13,720 nucleotides of DNA, taken from positions 1 to 13,720 of the forward strand of contig JAFAIV010000201.1 in NCBI GenBank assembly GCA_019236545.1, in the 5' to 3' direction. This stretch comes from Actinomycetota bacterium. Its GTDB lineage: Bacteria; Actinomycetota; Thermoleophilia; Gaiellales; Gaiellaceae. Under the pieces are notes generated by a model. That model ran no database searches. It saw only the letters and a list, made by a program, of their open reading frames with translations, and was not told the DNA's origin. This document shows positions 1 to 6,152 of this stretch, in pieces (positions within the stretch are counted from its first letter, which is position 1; each line of letters starts with the position of its first letter). A program made the position numbers and the translations under genes.

Positions 1-803
1 AGCGGCCGCTTGACCGCCTCGAGCAGGCGCTGCTCGAAGACCGGGAGGGTCGCCTCGGGGGCCGCGACGGTGACGTAGCCGGCGTCCGCGCGCATCGCGG
101 CCATCGCCGTGAGCGACGGCGCGCCGGTGAGGCCGGGCGAGCCGCCGACGACGAGCACGTGGCCCGACGTGTACTTGTTGTCGCGCTGCCCGCGCCGCGG
201 CACCGCGTCGAGGATGCGGCGCGTGACGAGCCTCGCCTCCGTCTCGCCCGGCTCGAGCCCGATGTCCGCCACGTGCACCTCGCCGGCGTGGAAGCGCCCG
301 GGCGCGACCGAGAGCCCGACCTTGCAGCCGTGGAACGTCACCGTCGCCGCCGCGTCCACGGCCGCGCCGGCGACCTCTCCCGTCGACGCGTCGACGCCCG
401 ACGGCAGGTCGATCGAGAAGACCGGCGCGGGCGACGCGTTGATCGCCTCGATCAGCGCCGCCGCCTCCGGCCGCGGCTCGCCGGAGAAGCCGGTGCCGAA
501 GAGCGCGTCGACGAGGACGTCGGGCGTCCCCAGCTCGCGCTCCCCCGCCTTCGCGTCGACGATCCACGTCTCGCGCCCCGCCTCGGCCAGGAAGCGGGCC
601 ATCACGCGCCCGTCGCCGCCGTTCGAGCCGCCGCCGCAGACCAGCGTCCACAGCCGCGCGTCCGGGAAGAGGCGCAGCGCCACCTCCGCGGCCGCGCCGC
701 CGGCGCGCTCCATCAGCTGCGGGACGGAGTCGGGATAGTCCGGGAAGCGCGCCTCCGCCGCGCGCATCTCATCGGCCGTGTAGAGAGGCTCAGTCGCGTC
801 CAT
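1..803 (-). CDS. nnr: Bifunctional NAD(P)H-hydrate epimerase / ADP-dependent NAD(P)H-hydrate dehydratase (partial, C-terminus beyond left edge)
   Basis: This enzyme repairs hydrated NADH and NADPH: the N-terminal YjeF_N domain epimerises the hydrate and the C-terminal carbohydrate-kinase-like domain dehydrates it using ADP. About 267 residues are present. The YjeF_N part shows LMERAG (30-35), the nucleotide-binding GGGSNGGDG (57-65), VDALFGTGFSG (98-108) and the catalytic-loop DLPSGVDASTGEV (132-144). The dehydratase part begins near 200 with KYTSGHVLVVGGSPGLTGA (210-228) and is cut by the window edge. The stretch between GGDG and VDALFGTG looks shorter than usual for YjeF_N. The ATG at 803 overlaps the acpS stop by 14 bases. 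No clear Shine-Dalgarno is seen, so translation is probably coupled to acpS. acpS followed by nnr is a common actinobacterial order. Confidence 0.93.
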   Translation of the reverse strand, partial: MDATEPLYTADEMRAAEARFPDYPDSVPQLMERAGGAAAEVALRLFPDARLWTLVCGGGSNGGDGRVMARFLAEAGRETWIVDAKAGERELGTPDVLVDALFGTGFSGEPRPEAAALIEAINASPAPVFSIDLPSGVDASTGEVAGAAVDAAATVTFHGCKVGLSVAPGRFHAGEVHVADIGLEPGETEARLVTRRILDAVPRRGQRDNKYTSGHVLVVGGSPGLTGAPSLTAMAAMRADAGYVTVAAPEATLPVFEQRLLEAVKRP

Positions 804-1167
804 CGACGACCGCGACGGCCTGCGCGAGCTCGCGCGAGTGCGTCATCGAGAGGTCGATCTCGCCGGCCTGCACGTGCTCCGCCCAGGCGGCGACGCGCCC
901 CGAGAGCCGCACGGACGGCTTCGGCCGCCCGACGATCTCGATGTCCTTCCACGCGAACGCGCGCGCGACGCCGAAGCCGAGCGCCTTGCCGACCGCCTCC
1001 TTGCCGGCGAACCGGCCCGCGTAGCTCTCGGCCGGGTTCGGGCGCGAGTCGCAGTAGGCCTGTTCCGCCGGTGTGAAGCAGCGGTCGCGGAACCGCTCGT
1101 ACCGAGCGAGCGAGCGCCGGATCCGCTCGATCTCGATCAGGTCGGTGCCCACGTGGACGCCGCTCAC
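790..1167 (-). CDS. acpS: Holo-[acyl-carrier-protein] synthase
   Basis: AcpS transfers the 4'-phosphopantetheine arm of CoA to a serine of acyl carrier protein, activating fatty-acid synthesis. The 125-residue product has the usual family length. It starts with VGTDLIEIERI (6-16), which carries the Mg-binding Asp8. Next comes the family block AGRFAGKEAVGKALG (50-64) with Glu57, and it ends with the SMTHSRELAQAVAVV strand (107-121). The GTG start at 1167 shares GTGA with the stop of the upstream HAD gene and has GAGGAG five bases upstream, which supports this start. The 3' end overlaps nnr by 14 bases. HAD-acpS-nnr therefore looks like one translationally coupled unit. Confidence 0.95.
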   Translation of the reverse strand: MSGVHVGTDLIEIERIRRSLARYERFRDRCFTPAEQAYCDSRPNPAESYAGRFAGKEAVGKALGFGVARAFAWKDIEIVGRPKPSVRLSGRVAAWAEHVQAGEIDLSMTHSRELAQAVAVVDGRD

Positions 1168-1940
1168 AGGTGCTCCTCGAGCCATTCGGGCAGGTGCGCG
1201 ATCGAGGAGACGATCCCGTCCGGCTTCACGCGCGACGCCTCGACCTCGTCGGGCCGGAACTTCCCCGTCCGCACGAGGACCGTCCGCATCCCCATCCCGT
1301 GCGCGCCGACGATGTCGCTCTCGAGGTCGTCGCCGACCATCCACGTCAGCTCCGGCTCGGCGTCGACCGCCTCGAGCGCCGCCTCGAAGTACGCCGCGCT
1401 CGGCTTCCCCAGAACAGTCGCCTCGGTGTCGGTCGCGAACTCGAGGCCGGCCACGAACGCGCCGGAGTCGAGCATCGGCCCGAGCGCGGTCTGCCACCAC
1501 TTGTTGCGGTGCAGGCAGTACAGCTCCGCGCCCATCTCGATCTCGGAGAACGCGCGGGCGAGGTTCATGTACGAGAAGACCAGGTTCGTCTCCGGCGTCT
1601 CGTCCGCGCCGCCGAGGAGGACGGCGTCGACGCTGTCCCCGACGAGCTCGAGGCCGTCGAGGTCGCCGACGAGGGCGTGCATGACGAGCGCCAGGACGCG
1701 CCGGCCGCGCAGCGCCGCGACGGCCGCGTCGGCGGTCGTCTGCACCTCGCTCTCCTCGACCTCGATCCCGATCCCCCGGAGCTGCTCCGCGAGCTGAGCC
1801 TTCGACCTGATCGTCGAGTTCGTGACGAAGCGGAGGCGGTGTCCGTTCTCGCGCAGGCGGCTCACCGCGGCCGCCGCGCCGGCGATCGGCTCGCCGGAGA
1901 CGTGCAGGACGCCGTCGACGTCGAGCAGAATCGCCGCCAT
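1164..1940 (-). CDS. HAD-superfamily hydrolase, subfamily IIA (NagD/LHPP-like phosphatase)
   Basis: A 258-residue soluble phosphatase of the haloacid dehalogenase family. Motif I is DVDGVL with nucleophile Asp7 and acid/base Asp9. Motif II is FVTNST (38-43), motif III includes LGKPSAAYF (177-185) with Lys179, and motif IV is VGDDLESDIVGA (202-213). The C2-type cap and the phrases around FSYMNLARAF (122-131) and YCLHRNKWWQT (141-151) resemble the HDHD2/LHPP branch of HAD-IIA rather than a characterised bacterial enzyme. The substrate cannot be told from sequence. The start is fixed because motif I lies only six residues from the ATG at 1940. That ATG overlaps the divergent arfB ATG, and no Shine-Dalgarno is visible, so leaderless translation is likely. 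The stop overlaps the acpS start. Confidence 0.9.
   Translation of the reverse strand: MAAILLDVDGVLHVSGEPIAGAAAAVSRLRENGHRLRFVTNSTIRSKAQLAEQLRGIGIEVEESEVQTTADAAVAALRGRRVLALVMHALVGDLDGLELVGDSVDAVLLGGADETPETNLVFSYMNLARAFSEIEMGAELYCLHRNKWWQTALGPMLDSGAFVAGLEFATDTEATVLGKPSAAYFEAALEAVDAEPELTWMVGDDLESDIVGAHGMGMRTVLVRTGKFRPDEVEASRVKPDGIVSSIAHLPEWLEEHL
1926..1931 (+). promoter_or_regulatory. Candidate -10 box for arfB
   Basis: CAGAAT (4/6 to TATAAT) ends seven bases before the arfB ATG and would place transcription start at that ATG. It lies inside the HAD gene. No clear -35 and no Shine-Dalgarno are visible, so a leaderless arfB mRNA is an inference. Confidence 0.25.
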
Positions 1941-2352
1941 GGAAGGCGAGTCTATTCGCGTCACGCGCTCGGTCGCGGTGCCGCTGTCGGAGATCGAGCT
2001 GCAGGTCTCGCGCTCCAGCGGACCGGGCGGCCAGCACGCGCAGAAGTCCGAGACGCGCGTCGTCGCGGTCTTCGACGTCGAGGCGTCCGGGGCGCTGACC
2101 GAGACGCAGAAGCGCCGTGTCATCGCGAAGGCGGGGCCGGTGCTGCGCGCGGTCGCGCAGGACGAGCGCAGCCAGTCCCGGAACCGCGAGCTCGCGGTCG
2201 AGCGGCTCGCGGACCAGCTCCGGGAGGCGCTGCGGGTCGAGCGGAAGCGCGTGCCGACGAAGCCGAGCCACGCCGCGCGCGAGAAGCGGCTCGACGAGAA
2301 GCGCCGTCGCGGCGAGGCGAAGCGCCTGCGCCGCGACCCGCGCCTGGACTAG
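1939..2352 (+). CDS. arfB: Alternative ribosome-rescue factor / peptidyl-tRNA hydrolase ArfB (YaeJ-type, GGQ domain)
   Basis: ArfB enters stalled ribosomes lacking a codon in the A site and hydrolyses peptidyl-tRNA. The 137-residue protein has the release-factor catalytic loop SRSSGPGGQ (24-32) with GGQ at 30-32. It then has the expected short domain and a strongly basic C-terminal tail (about 101-137, rich in Arg and Lys) that in this family reads the empty mRNA channel. The usual Asn-Lys pair after GGQ reads Gln-Lys here (35-36). It has no codon-recognition domain, unlike RF1/RF2. It is the only plus-strand gene. Its ATG overlaps the HAD ATG (CATG, 1938-1941) and its TAG overlaps the cysA stop (CTAG, 2349-2352). 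No longer in-frame start is plausible, because upstream sequence is HAD coding. Confidence 0.87.
   Translation: MEGESIRVTRSVAVPLSEIELQVSRSSGPGGQHAQKSETRVVAVFDVEASGALTETQKRRVIAKAGPVLRAVAQDERSQSRNRELAVERLADQLREALRVERKRVPTKPSHAAREKRLDEKRRRGEAKRLRRDPRLD
1949..1954 (-). promoter_or_regulatory. Candidate -10 box for the HAD-acpS-nnr unit
   Basis: On the minus strand TAGACT (TAnnnT pattern, 4/6 to TATAAT) ends eight bases before the A of the HAD start codon. That spacing fits a leaderless transcript starting at the ATG. I see no convincing -35. It lies inside the arfB coding region, so this is an inference from position. Confidence 0.3.
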
Positions 2353-3305
2353 CTGGAGAAGACGCGCTCGCGCTCGGGGCGCACCCAGAGGATCTCGCCC
2401 TCTTCGAGGTCGAGCTCCTCCACCTCGTCACGCCGCAGCCGCGCCGCCAGGCGGGCGCCGTCGCCGTCGACGAGCTCCACGCGCGCGTCGGCGCCGAGCA
2501 CCGTGATCCGCTCGATGGCCACTTCGACGGCGCCGTCCCCCGGCTCGCGGCGAAGCGCGACGTCGTGGGGCCGCACGAGCGCGCCGCCGAGGTCGTGCGC
2601 GTCGCCCACGAACCGCATCACGAACTCCGACGCCGGCTCGTCGTAGAGGTCGAGCGGCGAGCCGATCTGTTCGAGCCGGCCGCGGTTGAGGACGGCGACG
2701 CGGTCGGCGACCTCCATCGCCTCCTCCTGGTCGTGCGTCACGAAGACGGTGGTTACGTGCACCTCCTCGTGCAGCCGCCGCAGCCAATCGCGGAGCTCGG
2801 CACGCACACGGGCGTCGAGCGCACCGAACGGCTCGTCGAGGAGCAGCACCTTCGGCTCGGCCGCGAGCGCACGGGCGAGCGCCATCCGCTGCCGCTGGCC
2901 TCCCGAGAGCTGCGCGGGGTAGCGGTCGGCGAAGCCCTGGAGCTGGACGAGCGCGAGCAGCTCCTCGACCCGCTCGCGGATCTCGTTCTTCGGCCGCTTC
3001 CGGATCGTCAGCCCGAAGGCGATGTTGTTCCGGACCGTCATGTGCTTGAAGGCCGCGTAGTGCTGGAAGACGAAGCCGACGTTGCGCTTCTGCGGCGACA
3101 GCGTCGTCGCGTCCTCGCCCGAGAGGATGACCTCGCCCGCATCCGGCGTCTCGAGCCCCGCGACGATGCGGAGCAGTGTCGACTTGCCGGAGCCGCTCGG
3201 CCCGAGCAGCGCGGTCAGCGAGCCGGTCTCGACCTCGAGCGAGACGTCGTCGACGGCGACCGCCTCGCCGAAGCGCTTGGTGACGTGACGGATCTCGATC
3301 GACAT
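2349..3305 (-). CDS. cysA: Sulfate/thiosulfate ABC transporter ATP-binding protein
   Basis: This cytoplasmic ATPase powers the sulfate importer. Its 318 residues show, in order, Walker A GPSGSGKST (35-43), Q-loop Gln81, signature LSGGQRQRMALARAL (133-147), Walker B LLLDEP (154-159), D-loop GALD (161-164) and switch His191 (VTHDQEEA). A C-terminal TOBE-like regulatory segment covers about 240-318. The phrases RNVGFVFQHYAAFKHMTV (74-91) and RPHDVAL (245-251) are typical of CysA. The ATG at 3305 overlaps the cysW stop as TGATG and has AAGGAG upstream, so translation is coupled. A much longer open frame exists upstream, but it is only the shadow of cysW. The gene ends head-to-head with arfB, sharing CTAG. 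Confidence 0.95.
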   Translation of the reverse strand: MSIEIRHVTKRFGEAVAVDDVSLEVETGSLTALLGPSGSGKSTLLRIVAGLETPDAGEVILSGEDATTLSPQKRNVGFVFQHYAAFKHMTVRNNIAFGLTIRKRPKNEIRERVEELLALVQLQGFADRYPAQLSGGQRQRMALARALAAEPKVLLLDEPFGALDARVRAELRDWLRRLHEEVHVTTVFVTHDQEEAMEVADRVAVLNRGRLEQIGSPLDLYDEPASEFVMRFVGDAHDLGGALVRPHDVALRREPGDGAVEVAIERITVLGADARVELVDGDGARLAARLRRDEVEELDLEEGEILWVRPERERVFSS

Positions 3306-4165
3306 CAGGCCATCTGCTCCTTCGGCTTTAGGACTGTCATGAGTATCAAGACGACCACAGCCGTCGCGGCGAGCACGAGCGAGATGCTGTACGCGCCGGT
3401 GAGGTCGAAGTTCTGGTACGAGTCGTCCACCCGCAGGGTGGCCGTTTCGGTTCGGCCGACGATGCGGCCGGAGACGATCGCGACCGCGCCGTACTCGCCG
3501 AGCGAGCGCGCGGTCGTCAGGACGACGCCGTAGATGACGGCCCAGCGGATCGAGGGCAGCGTGATCCGCCGGAAGGTCTGCCATCCGGACGCGCCGAGCG
3601 TGCTCGCCGCCTGCTCCTGCTCGTCGCCGAGCTCGCGGAGCGTCGGGATCACCTCGCGCGCGACGAACGGCACGGAGGCGAAGATCGTCGCCAGCACGAT
3701 CGCCGGCCACGCGAAGAGCACCTGGATCCCGTGGCCGAGGAGCCACGACCCGAACCAGCCGTTGCGGCCGTAGAGCAGGTAGAGCGAGAGGCCGACGACG
3801 ACCGGGGAGAGCGCGAGCGGCAGGTCGATGAAGGCGTTCAGCACGCCCTTGCCCGGGAAGCGCTTGCGCACGATCAGGAGCGAGACGGCAACGCCGAAGA
3901 TGGTGTTCACCGGGACGGCGATCGCCGTGACGATCAGCGTCAGCTTGAACGCGTGCACCGTCTCCGGGTTCGAGAGAGCGCCCCACACCGGCGCGAGGCC
4001 GTGTTGGAACGTTCGCCAGAACACCATGGTGAGCGGCGCGAGCAGCACCGCCGTCAGGTAGGCGAGGGCGACGAAGCGGGGCACGTACCTACGCACGCTT
4101 CCCGCTCCCGGCGCCGGCAAAGCCGGCGCCTCCGCTCTTTGGCGTGCTCCGTCGAGCCTACGCAC
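3305..4165 (-). CDS. cysW: Sulfate ABC transporter permease CysW
   Basis: One of two membrane subunits of the sulfate importer. The 286-residue reading has about six hydrophobic segments and the permease EAA loop EQEQAASTLGASGWQTFRR, which docks on CysA. The annotated start is GTG 4165, overlapping cysT by 8 bases, with GAGG seven bases upstream. A second GTG at 4096 gives a 263-residue protein beginning VRRYVPRFVALAYL. It sits in an identical 12-base context and has its own GGGAG site. The first 23 residues of the long form (Ala, Pro, Gly and Arg rich) are encoded by a 69-base palindromic insertion and match nothing I know in CysW. The short form may be the ancestral protein. Function is certain; the start is not. 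Confidence 0.93.
   Translation of the reverse strand: MRRLDGARQRAEAPALPAPGAGSVRRYVPRFVALAYLTAVLLAPLTMVFWRTFQHGLAPVWGALSNPETVHAFKLTLIVTAIAVPVNTIFGVAVSLLIVRKRFPGKGVLNAFIDLPLALSPVVVGLSLYLLYGRNGWFGSWLLGHGIQVLFAWPAIVLATIFASVPFVAREVIPTLRELGDEQEQAASTLGASGWQTFRRITLPSIRWAVIYGVVLTTARSLGEYGAVAIVSGRIVGRTETATLRVDDSYQNFDLTGAYSISLVLAATAVVVLILMTVLKPKEQMA
4105..4109 (-). promoter_or_regulatory. Possible ribosome-binding site for the short cysW form
   Basis: GGGAG on the minus strand ends eight bases before the GTG at 4096. It supports initiation at the inner start, giving a CysW without the 23-residue extension. The outer GTG also has a GAGG at good spacing, so the choice is open. Confidence 0.4.
4110..4130. 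repeat. Perfect 9-bp inverted repeat (hairpin) inside the cysW 5' region
   Basis: Arm GGCGCCGGC (4110-4118), loop AAA (4119-4121) and arm GCCGGCGCC (4122-4130) form a perfect GC-rich hairpin. It lies in the middle of the 69-base repeat-bounded segment and, if translated, encodes part of an Ala-Pro-Gly-rich stretch. There is no T-run after it on the minus strand, so it is not a classical terminator. In mRNA it would lie between cysT and the second cysW start. Confidence 0.75.
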
Positions 4166-5003
4166 GCTCGTGCCTCGTGACGAGGAAGCGGAGCCCGCCG
4201 ACCCCGAGCAGGATCGCGAACGAGGTGGCGAGGAGGACGACCGCGACGGCGGCCGCCCCGGCCGGGTCGCCGCTCTCGATCCGGCCCATCACGTACACGG
4301 AGGAGACCTCGGTGCGGTAGGGCAGGTTGCCGGAGATGAGGACGACGGCGCCGATCTCGCCGACCGCGCGCGCGAGCGCGAGCACCAGGCCGGACAGGAT
4401 TCCCGGGAGCAGGTTCGGCAGGACGATCCGCCGGAAGGTGACGAGGCCGGAGGCGCCGAGCGAGTGCGCCGCCTGCTCCATCTCCGTGTCGAGCTCGAGC
4501 AGCACCGGCTGCACCGTCCGGACGACGAACGGGAGCGTCACGAAGCAGAGCGCGAGGCAGATCGCCGTGCGCGTGAAAGCGAGGTTGACCCCGATCGGGG
4601 ACCGCGGCCCGTAGAGCGCCAGCAGCGTCAGGCCGGCGACGATCGTCGGCAGCGCGAAGGGCAGGTCGATCACCGAGTTCACGAGCGCCTTGCCGCGGAA
4701 GTCGTCGCGCACGAGCACCCAGGCGGTGACGGTGCCGAGCACCGCGTTGACGAGCGCGACGATCGCCGCCGCGCCGATCGTCAGCTTGAACGCGGAGACT
4801 GCCTCCGGGCTCGAGACGACCTGCCAGAAAGCGTGTGCTCCGTCCCGCTTCGACTCCCAGACGAGCGCCGCGATCGGGAGGATCACGATGAGCGTCAGAA
4901 AGGTCGAGACGAGCCCGAGCGAGAGGGCCGTGCCGGCCCTCTCGCTCGTCCCGGCCGCGCGCGACAACCGCAGCGCGACCGGGTTCGCGTGGCTCTCAGC
5001 CAC
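4158..5003 (-). CDS. cysT: Sulfate ABC transporter permease CysT (CysU)
   Basis: The second membrane subunit of the sulfate importer, 281 residues and normal in length for the family. It has several hydrophobic segments, starting with LSLGLVSTFLTLIVILPIAA near residue 28. It also has the EAA loop EMEQAAHSLGASGLVTFRR, and the phrases VSAFKLTIGAAAIVALVNA and VIDLPFALPTIVAGL are typical of CysT. The GTG start at 5003 overlaps the stop of the binding-protein gene by 8 bases. It has a strong GGAGG (5016-5012) eight bases upstream, which fixes the start. Its TAG stop lies in one copy of the 12-bp repeat shared with cysW. With the binding protein, CysW and CysA it forms a complete importer. Confidence 0.94.
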   Translation of the reverse strand: MAESHANPVALRLSRAAGTSERAGTALSLGLVSTFLTLIVILPIAALVWESKRDGAHAFWQVVSSPEAVSAFKLTIGAAAIVALVNAVLGTVTAWVLVRDDFRGKALVNSVIDLPFALPTIVAGLTLLALYGPRSPIGVNLAFTRTAICLALCFVTLPFVVRTVQPVLLELDTEMEQAAHSLGASGLVTFRRIVLPNLLPGILSGLVLALARAVGEIGAVVLISGNLPYRTEVSSVYVMGRIESGDPAGAAAVAVVLLATSFAILLGVGGLRFLVTRHERA

Positions 5004-6012
5004 CCGTCGTGCCTCCGACGGCGTGCTCGATCCCGACCATGCGGCCGGAGTTCGGATCGAACCAGGTCTTGAAGGCCTGGCGCCAGCCGCCGTAGATCGG
5101 GTCGTTGATCGTCCAGATCAGCCGCGAGCCGCCGTTGTACGCGGCCCGCCACTTCGCGAGGGCCGGGTCCTTGAGCACCGACTTGTCGACCGGCCGGTAG
5201 CCGTTCGACGCCAGGATCGTCTGCCCGGCCGGCGACTGCACGAAGTCGATGAACTTCTGCGCCTCCGGCGGCGCCTTCGTGGAGGCGACGAGCGGCAACT
5301 GCACGAGCAGCGTCTGCTTCGGCACGACCATGTGGAGGCCCTGGCCCTTGGCGACGCCGGCGTAGGCCTCGCTCTCGTACGTGATGAGGACGTCGCCCTT
5401 GCCCGAGAGGAACGTGTTCGCCGCGTTCGACGCGGACGTGTCCTGAGAGACGACGTGCGTGAAGAGCTGCTGCACGAACGCGGTCGCCTGCTTGTCCGTC
5501 TTGCCGAGCTTCCGCTGCGCGCCGTAGGCGGCGAGGATGTTCCACATCGCGCCACCCGAGGTGAACGGGTTCGGCGTGACGACCTGCACGCCCGACTGGA
5601 GCAGGTCGTTCCAGGTGTGGATGTGCTTCGGGTTGCCCTCGCGGACGAGGAACGCGACGACCGAGTTGGCGCCGATCCCGTTGTACTTCCCCTTGTCCCA
5701 GGTCGACGGGACGATGCCCGCGTCGGCGAGCGAGTTCATGTCGGCGCCGTGCGAGAGGAACAGCACGTCCGCAGGCTGCCCGGCGAGGACGGCGCGCGTC
5801 TGCGAGCCGGAGGCGCCGTACGACTGCGTGAAGTTGACGCCCTTGCCGTCGGGCGTCGCCTGCCACGCGCTGATCAGCTGCGCCAGGACGGGCTTCGGCG
5901 TCGAGTAGGCGACGAGGTTGATGGTGGTGGCACTGCGCCGAGCCGACGCCGCGGTCGCCGACACGAGGGCGACGGCGAGGGCGACGAATGCCAGCAGAAG
6001 TCTCTTGCGCAT
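4996..6012 (-). CDS. sbp: Sulfate-binding protein of the ABC importer (Sbp/CysP family)
   Basis: An extracytoplasmic solute-binding protein of 338 residues that captures sulfate (or thiosulfate) for CysTWA. The N-terminus is a Sec signal peptide (MRKR, a hydrophobic core, then ATAASA, with likely cleavage near residue 24) and carries no lipobox cysteine. Family blocks are YGASGSQTRAVL, VVAFLVREGNPKHIHTWNDL, VVTPNPFTSGGAMWNILAAYG, GDVLITYESEAYAG and the C-terminal GYRPVD. From remembered Salmonella Sbp, the ligand-contacting Ser and Gly-Gly are kept, but a contact Asp reads Ser and a contact Trp reads Tyr. The ATG at 6012 has AAAGGA nine bases upstream. It is first in the importer operon, following an AT-rich regulatory gap. 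Confidence 0.93.
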   Translation of the reverse strand: MRKRLLLAFVALAVALVSATAASARRSATTINLVAYSTPKPVLAQLISAWQATPDGKGVNFTQSYGASGSQTRAVLAGQPADVLFLSHGADMNSLADAGIVPSTWDKGKYNGIGANSVVAFLVREGNPKHIHTWNDLLQSGVQVVTPNPFTSGGAMWNILAAYGAQRKLGKTDKQATAFVQQLFTHVVSQDTSASNAANTFLSGKGDVLITYESEAYAGVAKGQGLHMVVPKQTLLVQLPLVASTKAPPEAQKFIDFVQSPAGQTILASNGYRPVDKSVLKDPALAKWRAAYNGGSRLIWTINDPIYGGWRQAFKTWFDPNSGRMVGIEHAVGGTTGG

Positions 6013-6036
6013 GCGGTCGGTTCCTTTCCCAGGTTC

Positions 6037-6053
6037 CCTACTGATTTAGTCTG
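6037..6053 (-). promoter_or_regulatory. Candidate Rrf2/IscR-like operator in front of sbp
   Basis: The minus strand reads CAGACTAAATCAGTAGG here. From memory, the core of the E. coli IscR type-1 site is YYGACTRWWWYAGTCRR, and 15 of 17 positions fit. It lies 25 bases upstream of the sbp ATG. On the plus strand CTGATT also recurs at 6041-6046 and 6051-6056, one helical turn apart. An Rrf2-family gene lies next door, making this a natural target. It has not been tested by any search. Confidence 0.5.
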
Positions 6054-6064
6054 ATTGCAAGGCG

Positions 6065-6081
6065 CTTATTCCTAGCATAAG
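6065..6081. promoter_or_regulatory. Inverted repeat CTTAT-N7-ATAAG, candidate operator
   Basis: Perfect 5-bp arms (6065-6069 and 6077-6081) with a 7-base spacer in an unusually AT-rich stretch of a GC-rich genome. It covers the candidate -10 box of the sbp operon, so a bound regulator would block the promoter. Assignment to the neighbouring Rrf2 protein is inference. Confidence 0.4.
6074..6079 (-). promoter_or_regulatory. Candidate -10 box for the sbp-cysTWA operon
   Basis: TATGCT (TAnnnT, 4/6 to TATAAT) on the minus strand would start a transcript near 6066, about 54 bases before the sbp ATG. No convincing -35 is seen at 15-18 bases, which would fit an activated or weak promoter. It lies within the CTTAT/ATAAG repeat. 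Confidence 0.35.
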
Positions 6082-6104
6082 AAGAATTAGGCTCGTCGAA
6101 TTGC

Positions 6105-6129
6105 GCGCCGGTTTTCCAGGGGCCGGCGC
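6105..6129 (-). terminator. Hairpin downstream of the Rrf2 gene, possible terminator
   Basis: Perfect 7-bp arms GCGCCGG (6105-6111) and CCGGCGC (6123-6129) enclose an 11-base loop, about two dozen bases past the Rrf2 stop. There is no T-run on the minus strand, so it is a weak terminator candidate. It could separate glmS-rrf2 transcription from the sulfate operon. Confidence 0.35.
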
Positions 6130-6152
6130 ACCTCCTGGCGACCGCGTACCGG

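Larger units (their letters stand above)
4088..4168. repeat. 12-bp direct repeats bounding a 69-base unit at the cysT/cysW junction
   Basis: CCTACGCACGCT occurs at 4088-4099 and again at 4157-4168, a period of exactly 69 bases (23 codons). On the minus strand each copy contains GTGCGTAG. The upstream copy therefore gives the cysT stop and the long cysW start, and the downstream copy gives a second cysW GTG. The segment between holds a perfect hairpin. This arrangement resembles a small element with a target-site duplication. An alternative is a local duplication. Confidence 0.7.

Noticed and set aside
1170..3533. Long plus-strand open frame opposite HAD and cysA
   Set aside because: It is an antisense shadow produced by high GC third positions: Arg/Asp/Glu/Val-rich, no known domain, and it runs through several well-supported genes on the other strand.
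2349..3986. Longer cysA with an upstream extension
   Set aside because: The extension is Arg-rich shadow of cysW. The family start MSIEIRHVTKRF fits the ATG at 3305, which overlaps the cysW stop.
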